DNA of 11,711 nt. Origin: an uncultured Fretibacterium sp. (GTDB lineage: Bacteria; Synergistota; Synergistia; Synergistales; Aminobacteriaceae). Under the pieces are notes generated by a model. That model ran no database searches and was not told the DNA's origin. It was given only the letters and a program-made list of their open reading frames with translations. The position numbers and the translations under genes are program-made. Where the stretch lies: positions 1 to 11,711 of the forward strand of contig CALBPU010000154.1 in the NCBI GenBank assembly GCA_937899395.1. Direction: 5' to 3'. Below are positions 7,030-11,711 of this stretch, piece by piece. Position 1 is the stretch's first letter, and every line of letters starts with the position of its first letter.

Positions 7030-8501
7030 TGAGCAAATATATTTTAAGTGTTGATCAAAGTACGCAGGGCACAAAGGCTTTATTATTCGATGATAAAGGC
7101 TCGCTGCTCTGCAGAACCGATAAACCTCACAAACAGATCGTAAATAACAAAGGCTGGGTTGAACATGACCTGAACGAGATATATTCAAACACTCTTAAGG
7201 TCGTTAAAGACCTCGTTGAAAAATCAGGAATTGATAAAAACGAAATCGCCGCTTTAGGTATCAGCAATCAACGTGAGACTTCAGCATGTTGGAGCAGAAA
7301 AACAGGTAAGCCTCTTTATAATGCGATAGTTTGGCAATGTTCAAGAGGTGCTGCAATATGTGAAGAACTTGAAAAGCGAAAATATTCCAAAACTGTTTAC
7401 AAAAAGACAGGAATAAAATTATCGCCGTATTTTCCTGCTGCAAAATTAGCTTGGATATTTCAAAATGTTAAAGGTGTTGCAGAGGCAGCTAAATCAGGAG
7501 AAATTGCAGTCGGTACGATTGACTCATGGCTTGTTTACAAATTAACGAACGGTCAAAGACATCAGACCGATTATTCAAACGCTTCACGAACTCAGTTATT
7601 CAATATTAATACTCTCACGTGGGACGAAGAATTATTGAAAATTTTCGGGATTAACAGAAATTGTATGGCTGAAGTTACGGACTCTGACGGTGATTTCGGA
7701 GCAACAGATTTGGAAGGTTGGCTTGACAAAAAAATTCCGATTTGCGGAGTTCTTGGAGATTCTCACGGAGCTTTGTTCGGACAAGGCTGTTTGAGTTCAG
7801 GAATGATTAAAGCGACTTACGGAACAGGCTCTTCAATCATGATGAATATCGGCGAAAAACCTGTGTTCAGTGATGCCGGAATTGTTACAAGCCTTGCATG
7901 GAAGATTAACGGAAAAGTTAATTATGTTCTCGAAGGAAATATTAATTACACTGGAGCCGTTATAACATGGCTGAAGGATAATTTGAAAATCATTAACGGA
8001 GCCGGAGAGACTGAAGAACTTGCAAAAGCTGCTAACCCGGACGATCATACATATTTAGTTCCGGCATTTTCGGGTTTAGGGGCACCGTATTGGGACAGCC
8101 ACGCAACAGCCTGTATTGTCGGAATGACAAGAGCTACAGGAAAAAATGAAATTGTTAAAGCGGCTCTTAATTGCATAGCGTATCAAATTACAGATATTGT
8201 TGAAGCAATGAGAGGAAGTTCAGGAATTGCGATAAGGGGTTTAAGGGTTGACGGAGGCCCTACACGCAATAAATATTTAATGCAATTTCAAAGCGACATG
8301 TTAGATATTCCCGTTCATGTTCCAGACGCTGAAGAATTATCAGGAATAGGGGCGGCATATTGTGCGGGAATTTCGGCAGGAATTTATGACGAAAAAGTTT
8401 TCACGAATTTGAAACGTATTTCATATGATTCCAGTATGGCCGAAGATGTACGAAAAAATTTGTATGACGGTTGGAAAGAAGCCGTAAAAAAATCACGATA
8501 A
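7029..8501 (+). CDS. FGGY-family carbohydrate kinase, glycerol-kinase-like
   Basis: This 490-residue kinase has the full FGGY layout: phosphate-binding DQSTQGTKAL (9-18), NQRETSACW (80-88), SPYFPAAKLAWI (132-143), GTIDSWLVYKL (162-172), TDYSNASRT (180-188), GDSHGALFGQ (243-252), TYGTGSS (263-269), FSGLGAPYWD (347-356) and the ATP-binding VDGGPTRN (407-414). It is closest in pattern to glycerol kinase: R82, E83, Y134 and D244 (the likely catalytic base) match the glycerol-contacting residues of E. coli GlpK, but the next residue is S245 where GlpK has Gln (GDQ). Length is usual. The start overlaps the transketolase stop by one base (TAATG), with only a weak AGG upstream, so translation is probably coupled. 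As last gene of the operon, with an isomerase upstream, it most likely phosphorylates the ketose produced there before the transketolase step. Glycerol kinase activity cannot be excluded from sequence alone. Confidence 0.92.
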   Translation: MSKYILSVDQSTQGTKALLFDDKGSLLCRTDKPHKQIVNNKGWVEHDLNEIYSNTLKVVKDLVEKSGIDKNEIAALGISNQRETSACWSRKTGKPLYNAIVWQCSRGAAICEELEKRKYSKTVYKKTGIKLSPYFPAAKLAWIFQNVKGVAEAAKSGEIAVGTIDSWLVYKLTNGQRHQTDYSNASRTQLFNINTLTWDEELLKIFGINRNCMAEVTDSDGDFGATDLEGWLDKKIPICGVLGDSHGALFGQGCLSSGMIKATYGTGSSIMMNIGEKPVFSDAGIVTSLAWKINGKVNYVLEGNINYTGAVITWLKDNLKIINGAGETEELAKAANPDDHTYLVPAFSGLGAPYWDSHATACIVGMTRATGKNEIVKAALNCIAYQITDIVEAMRGSSGIAIRGLRVDGGPTRNKYLMQFQSDMLDIPVHVPDAEELSGIGAAYCAGISAGIYDEKVFTNLKRISYDSSMAEDVRKNLYDGWKEAVKKSR

Positions 8502-8511
8502 AAAATTAAAC

Positions 8512-8547
8512 AAATCCCCCTCGTTAAAATTTTAGCGAAGGGGATTT
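8512..8547. terminator. Shared hairpin terminator between convergent genes
   Basis: AAATCCCC (8512-8519) pairs with GGGGATTT (8540-8547). After one C/A mismatch the stem goes on with TCGTTA (8521-8526) against TAGCGA (8533-8538), including one T-G wobble. T-rich tails lie on both sides (ATTTAATTTATTT downstream on plus; TTTGTTTAATTTTTTA on minus), so it can end both the plus-strand operon and the minus-strand ribokinase transcript. It fills almost the whole 49-nt gap. Confidence 0.85.
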
Positions 8548-8550
8548 AAT

Positions 8551-9447
8551 TTATTTCAACTTTTCCCAAACCTCTTCTTTTGTCGGAATTGACGGTGCTG
8601 CACCGTGCCTCGTTACCGCAATAGCTGAGGCGTTTGTAGCAAAATTCATTGACCATTGAGGAGTTTCGCCGCCAAAAATTCCTGCCAATAAAAATCCCGT
8701 AAACGTATCTCCAGCCGCAGTAGTATCGACAGCTTTTACCCTGACAGCAGGTTGATGGAAAGAAATTTTTCCGTCCGAATACACAGCTCCTTGAGTTCCT
8801 AACGTAAGAACAATTTTTGCTTCAGGTAATTTTTCACGTAACATGCCGGCAATTTTTTCGGGAGTTTCGTTTGAAATATCCTTGTTCAAAAATTGCCCTG
8901 CTTCAACTTCATTGAGCAAAAGATAATCAGCATATTTGAAAATCGGAAGGACATTTTCTTCCATAGGCGAAGGATTAAGGGCGATAATCATTCCGCGCTT
9001 TTTAGCTTTTTCAGCGATGTATTCGAGGTTGTTAATTTCGTTTTGAAGCACTAAAGCATCACCGTCTGAAAAATTAGCGAGAGTTTTATCAATTTGAGCC
9101 TTAGTGATTTCCCGATTAGCTCCTCCGAATAATATTATACAGTTATCACCGTCATCATTATTTTGAATTATAGTGTGTCCTGTCTGAACATTTTTCAAAA
9201 TTTCAATGAACGATGTATTTACATTTGCAGCTTCAAGTTCTTGGATTAAGAATTTTCCTTCTTCACCGATAGCTCCAGCATGAAAAACATTCAAGCCTGC
9301 TTTAGCGAGGGCTACTGACTGATTAAGACCTTTACCGCCGCTAAAAACTTTTAACGAACGTGCCGCAAGAGTTTCGCCCCTTGTTATAAAGTGAGGGACG
9401 CTGTAAACGTTATCAATGTTAAGCGAACCGAAACATAAAACTTTCAT
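8551..9447 (-). CDS. Ribokinase-like sugar kinase, PfkB family
   Basis: This 298-residue cytoplasmic kinase has the ribokinase layout: GSLNIDNVYSV (7-17) with the sugar-binding D12, the glycine-rich GGKGLNQS (37-44), LNPSPM (157-162), LLNEVEA (177-183), LTLGTQGA (214-221) and the anion-hole/catalytic motif DTTAAGDTFTG (241-251) with D247 as likely base. This is the same DTTAAGDTF form as in bacterial ribokinases, and the length is usual for RbsK (about 300). The known reaction would be ATP-dependent phosphorylation of D-ribose at O5, but relatives act on deoxyribose, tagatose-phosphate, nucleosides and others. The ATG follows AAAGGA (minus strand, 9461-9456) and the gene lies 20 nt after the mutarotase gene, forming a two-gene unit. 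It faces the transporter operon tail to tail, so it probably serves the same or a related sugar under separate control. GGKGLNQ has Leu where GGKGANQ is usual. Confidence 0.88.
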   Translation of the reverse strand: MKVLCFGSLNIDNVYSVPHFITRGETLAARSLKVFSGGKGLNQSVALAKAGLNVFHAGAIGEEGKFLIQELEAANVNTSFIEILKNVQTGHTIIQNNDDGDNCIILFGGANREITKAQIDKTLANFSDGDALVLQNEINNLEYIAEKAKKRGMIIALNPSPMEENVLPIFKYADYLLLNEVEAGQFLNKDISNETPEKIAGMLREKLPEAKIVLTLGTQGAVYSDGKISFHQPAVRVKAVDTTAAGDTFTGFLLAGIFGGETPQWSMNFATNASAIAVTRHGAAPSIPTKEEVWEKLK

Positions 9448-9467
9448 GATTATTTTCCTTTGTTAAA

Positions 9468-9911
9468 TTATTCAGGTTTAATTACGCCTTTTTGCAAAAT
9501 CATGCAGGCATAAAGGGCTTTTTCACTTGTAGCGATGACGGCATAAGATTTTTTTGCTTCCTCATAAAAATCGAATCTTTCAACAAAACCTATTGCATTT
9601 TTTCCGCGATTGTCATATTTTGAGATAATTTCCTCGTAAGTGTCCCAAATCGGTGTTTCAACTTCCTGACCTTTAACTACTTTCATAAGAGTAACAGGTT
9701 TTTCAACGAAAGTATCAAGAGGGAACAGGCTTAAAATTGCGTCCAAAAGTTCGGGAACACCATGTCCGTTGCAACGAATAACAACGCCGTTTTTACCCAT
9801 TGACTGCGAAGGGAAATTTCCGTCAGAGATAACGATTTTATCCCCGTGTCCCATTTCGGCAAGAACTTTTAATAATTCAGGCGACAGAATATCAGGTATA
9901 CCTTTGAGCAT
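9468..9911 (-). CDS. FucU/RbsD-family sugar mutarotase
   Basis: This 147-residue protein strongly resembles L-fucose mutarotase FucU, a ring-forming oligomer that speeds interconversion of alpha and beta sugar anomers. The start MLKGIP-x-ILSPELLKVL, then EMGHGDKIVISDGNFPS (19-35) with the likely catalytic H22, the mid segment LDAILSLFPLD (56-66), and RFDFYEEAKKSYAVIATSEK (112-131) with Tyr residues near the C-terminus, parallel E. coli FucU almost block by block. RbsD proteins share the fold but are less similar in the C-terminal FYE-x-AKK region. I choose the ATG at 9911 because GGAGGT (9924-9919) lies 7 nt upstream. It is the first gene of a unit with the ribokinase-like gene. Together with the FucI-like isomerase across the locus, it suggests that the imported sugar needs rapid anomer exchange before isomerisation or phosphorylation. 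FucU can also act on ribose, so the ligand stays open. Confidence 0.9.
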   Translation of the reverse strand: MLKGIPDILSPELLKVLAEMGHGDKIVISDGNFPSQSMGKNGVVIRCNGHGVPELLDAILSLFPLDTFVEKPVTLMKVVKGQEVETPIWDTYEEIISKYDNRGKNAIGFVERFDFYEEAKKSYAVIATSEKALYACMILQKGVIKPE

Positions 9912-9918
9912 AATTATG

Positions 9919-9924
9919 ACCTCC
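9919..9924 (-). promoter_or_regulatory. Ribosome binding site fixing the mutarotase start
   Basis: GGAGGT on the minus strand ends 7 nt before the ATG at 9911-9909. An in-frame TTG at 9926-9924 would overlap this site and add five residues not seen in FucU relatives, so the ATG is preferred. Confidence 0.8.
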
Positions 9925-9948
9925 AAAATTATTTTTTGTGTATTTTTA

Positions 9949-9957
9949 ATTATATCA
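9949..9957 (-). promoter_or_regulatory. Likely extended -10 promoter for the mutarotase-ribokinase unit
   Basis: On the minus strand the sequence reads TGATATAAT: a perfect TATAAT (9954-9949) preceded by TGA, the extended -10 form. The -35 region (TTTTAA, about 16 nt upstream) is weak, as tolerated by extended -10 promoters. Transcription would start near 9942, giving a leader of about 30 nt. Confidence 0.5.
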
Positions 9958-10004
9958 AGCAGCTGTTAAGTTAAAACACTGAATTAAAAATCCTTAAATT
10001 CATT

Positions 10005-10010
10005 TATAAT
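10005..10010 (+). promoter_or_regulatory. Candidate -10 box for the leucine-rich-repeat gene
   Basis: TATAAT lies about 68 nt ahead of the start codon on the plus strand, inside the 166-nt divergent region. No good -35 is visible (AATTAA at the 17-nt spacing), and the region is very A/T-rich, so a chance match is possible. The rest of the region holds no other gene that I can see. Confidence 0.35.
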
Positions 10011-10077
10011 ATTCAAAATTTCAGAATCCTAAAAAACCTCTTCACTCTGAAAAAATTTTTAAGGAAGGAAGATTTCA

Positions 10078-11711
10078 ATGCGGAAAAAAATTTTTACTTG
10101 GGCGTTAATGATTTTCGTGATAATGTGTTCGTCGGCTTGGGCAGGTATTAAAATTGATGCTGCAAATTTTCCTGACCCGATGTTTCGCAAGTATATTTCA
10201 AACTGTGAGGCTGAATCTGGCAACTGTAACGGAGAATTAGATGATCGGGAGCTTTCGAAGTGGACATCATTAATGGGTCCAAGTTATCACAATACAGACG
10301 AGCGTATTAAAGACCTTAAAGGCATAGAATTTTTTCATGCGTTAGAATATATTGACATTAGCGGCACTTTTACAAATGTAGATTTGAGCAATAATACAAA
10401 ATTAAAAAGGTTATATATAGGTGGACCTTTTACGAGTATAAATTTGGATAATAATAAGGAACTTGAAGTTATCTATTTTTATGGAGATTCTTTGACAAGT
10501 TTAAGCCTAAATTTACCTAAATTGCGCTCTCTGGATTGTAGCAGAAATAAAATAACGAGCTTAAATGTAAGTGGTTGCAAGGCTCTTGAATTTTTATATT
10601 GCTATGATAATCCTTTGGGTTCGTTGAGTTTAAGCGGTCTTTCATCTCTAAGAATATTGGACTGCAGCAAAACGAAATTAACTTCATTAAGCATAAAAGG
10701 TTGTTCTTCCATAACAGATTTGAGTTGTAACTCTTCTAATTTAACAACTTTAGACGTTAGCGGCTCTAAAACTTTAGAAATTTTATCTTGTGGAGCTAAT
10801 AAGCTAACCGAATTAAATGCTAGCGGTTGTACTGCGTTAAAATCGCTGTTTTGTTCGGGTAATCAGATAAAGAAATTAAATTTAAGCGGTTGCACAGCAT
10901 TAACTGCAATAAATCATAAACCCTATATAGTTGACAATCCGTTAGAAGTTCTTGACGTTAGTAAATGTACAAACTTACGAGAATTAACGTTTTATGAAAT
11001 GCCTTTATTAAAAGAAATAGATGTTAGCGGTTGTACTTCTTTAAGTACATTAAAATGTCATAAAGATGATATTCAGGAATTAATCCTAGATGATTCAAAC
11101 CCTAATTTATATAATCTGCATTGTTATGGCAACAAAATGACTTACTTAGATTTAAGCAAACTTGTTAATCCTTTGAATATCTATGATGTTAAAATTTCTC
11201 CTCAAGAGGTATCGCGTGATTTGAAGGTTAAAAAGATTGATAAACAATTATTTCAAATCGATTTCAAAGATATTATGCCTGCTAAATACGTGAAAAATGT
11301 TTTACCTGAAAGCATAACAGTTAATGCAGACAATTTTTATTATCCTCATATTACATCTTATGATGTTGAGAGCGGAATAGCTACATTTAATTTTGTTCCA
11401 TTTCCTCCACTTGAATATGTATATAACACATGTTCTCCTGGTAAATCGGAACAAATGCAAGTTAAAGTTAATTATAAAGACCCTGAAGTATCACTTGATC
11501 CATTGGAATTAAAAGGTGATGGATATACTGATTTGAAGAAGAATGGAAGAGTTAAATTTAAATTAAATAAAAATACTATCATTCTTAAGCAATCATATTA
11601 TTACTGGTCTAAAGGTAGGAAAAAATATAAAACAACTATGATTCCAAAGTATGTTAGAAAATATTGTAATTACACAAAGGAAATTCAAAATTACCCTTTT
11701 TTACAAAGTGA
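10078..11711 (+). CDS. Exported leucine-rich-repeat protein with EF-hand-like loop (3' partial)
   Basis: The frame is open for 544 codons to the window edge without a stop, so the C-terminus is missing. ATG 10078 follows AAGGAAGGA (10061-10069). Residues 1-22 form a Sec signal peptide (MRKK, hydrophobic core, SAWA then G23), so the protein is exported. Residues 31-41 (FPDPMFRKYIS) form the entry block that often precedes such repeats, followed by an EF-hand-like loop at 47-58 (S1, N3, N5, G6, L8, E12) and a linker with DLKGIEFF. About twelve leucine-rich repeats follow (100-361). Residues 370-544 carry no repeat and are rich in Tyr, Lys and beta-prone stretches; I recognise no domain there. 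The gene looks more A/T-rich than the sugar genes. A surface or secreted binding role is inference from architecture; no partner is visible, and it diverges from the mutarotase gene, so it is probably a separate unit. Confidence 0.85.
   Translation, partial: MRKKIFTWALMIFVIMCSSAWAGIKIDAANFPDPMFRKYISNCEAESGNCNGELDDRELSKWTSLMGPSYHNTDERIKDLKGIEFFHALEYIDISGTFTNVDLSNNTKLKRLYIGGPFTSINLDNNKELEVIYFYGDSLTSLSLNLPKLRSLDCSRNKITSLNVSGCKALEFLYCYDNPLGSLSLSGLSSLRILDCSKTKLTSLSIKGCSSITDLSCNSSNLTTLDVSGSKTLEILSCGANKLTELNASGCTALKSLFCSGNQIKKLNLSGCTALTAINHKPYIVDNPLEVLDVSKCTNLRELTFYEMPLLKEIDVSGCTSLSTLKCHKDDIQELILDDSNPNLYNLHCYGNKMTYLDLSKLVNPLNIYDVKISPQEVSRDLKVKKIDKQLFQIDFKDIMPAKYVKNVLPESITVNADNFYYPHITSYDVESGIATFNFVPFPPLEYVYNTCSPGKSEQMQVKVNYKDPEVSLDPLELKGDGYTDLKKNGRVKFKLNKNTIILKQSYYYWSKGRKKYKTTMIPKYVRKYCNYTKEIQNYPFLQS
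10375..11160 (+). repeat. Coding leucine-rich repeats, 21-residue (63-nt) period
   Basis: Repeat units begin at residues 100, 120, 141, 161, 182, 203, 224, 245, 266, 291, 313, 334 and 356, so six consecutive units keep an exact 21-residue spacing. The consensus is x-L-x-V/L-S-G-C-x-x-L-x-x-L-x-C-x-x-N-x-L-x. Two cysteine columns recur at unit positions 7 and 15 (for example C167/C175, C209/C217, C251/C259). DNA identity between units is low, so they are old or diverged. Confidence 0.85.

Noticed and set aside
7029..8501. Plain glycerol kinase
   Set aside because: The overall pattern is close, but the Gln-to-Ser change in the glycerol site and the place in an aldose isomerase/transketolase operon argue for another substrate; kept as an alternative only.
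9909..9926. TTG at 9926 as start of the mutarotase
   Set aside because: The codon overlaps the ribosome binding site of the ATG at 9911, and FucU relatives begin with the MLK residues at that ATG.
10019..10052. Inverted repeat TTTCAGA / TCTGAAA in the leader of the repeat-protein gene as a riboswitch or operator
   Set aside because: Only seven A/T-rich pairs with a 20-nt loop and no conserved core; likely chance in such A/T-rich sequence.
1..11711. tRNA, rRNA, CRISPR array, insertion sequence or phage genes
   Set aside because: I saw no cloverleaf-like sequence, no regularly spaced direct repeats outside the protein repeats, no terminal inverted repeats and no transposase or integrase motifs.

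Overview
The window is A/T-rich bacterial DNA, tightly packed, with good Shine-Dalgarno sites (GGAGG-type) and one TTG start. It carries no phage, insertion-sequence, CRISPR or RNA genes that I can recognise. The organism cannot be named from the sequence. The composition, the strong ribosome binding sites, the sugar ABC system and the secreted leucine-rich-repeat protein with an N-terminal FPDxxFRxY block suggest a host-associated (gut or oral type) anaerobe such as a Firmicute, Synergistete or spirochaete. This placement is inference.

Positions 1-8501 hold one plus-strand operon, entered partway through its first gene. In order it encodes the C-terminal part of a sugar-binding protein, an intra-operon hairpin terminator, a DUF2291 membrane-anchored protein, a CUT2-type (ribose/galactose family) ATPase with two nucleotide-binding domains, its permease, an L-fucose/L-arabinose-isomerase-like protein, the two halves of a split transketolase, and an FGGY kinase resembling glycerol kinase. 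Gaps in the distal part are 2 nt or less, or the genes overlap, which points to cotranscription and translational coupling. A hairpin at 8512-8547 closes the operon.

Positions 8551-9911 hold a minus-strand pair facing the operon: a FucU/RbsD-family sugar mutarotase followed by a ribokinase-like PfkB kinase. They are probably transcribed from an extended -10 promoter near 9949-9957. From 10078 to the window end a plus-strand gene encodes an exported protein with about a dozen 21-residue leucine-rich repeats; it is cut off by the window edge and looks unrelated to the sugar locus.

Read together, the sugar genes outline a complete import-and-breakdown route: uptake, anomer interconversion (FucU-like), aldose-to-ketose isomerisation, phosphorylation, and C2-unit transfer by a dedicated transketolase. 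No aldolase, epimerase or regulator is visible. The closest published logic that I know is the D-apiose transketolase pathway (isomerase, apulose kinase, two-subunit apulose-4-phosphate transketolase), but the substrate is not established. The transketolase and the kinase both differ from the classical enzymes at substrate-contacting positions, so an unusual sugar is likely.
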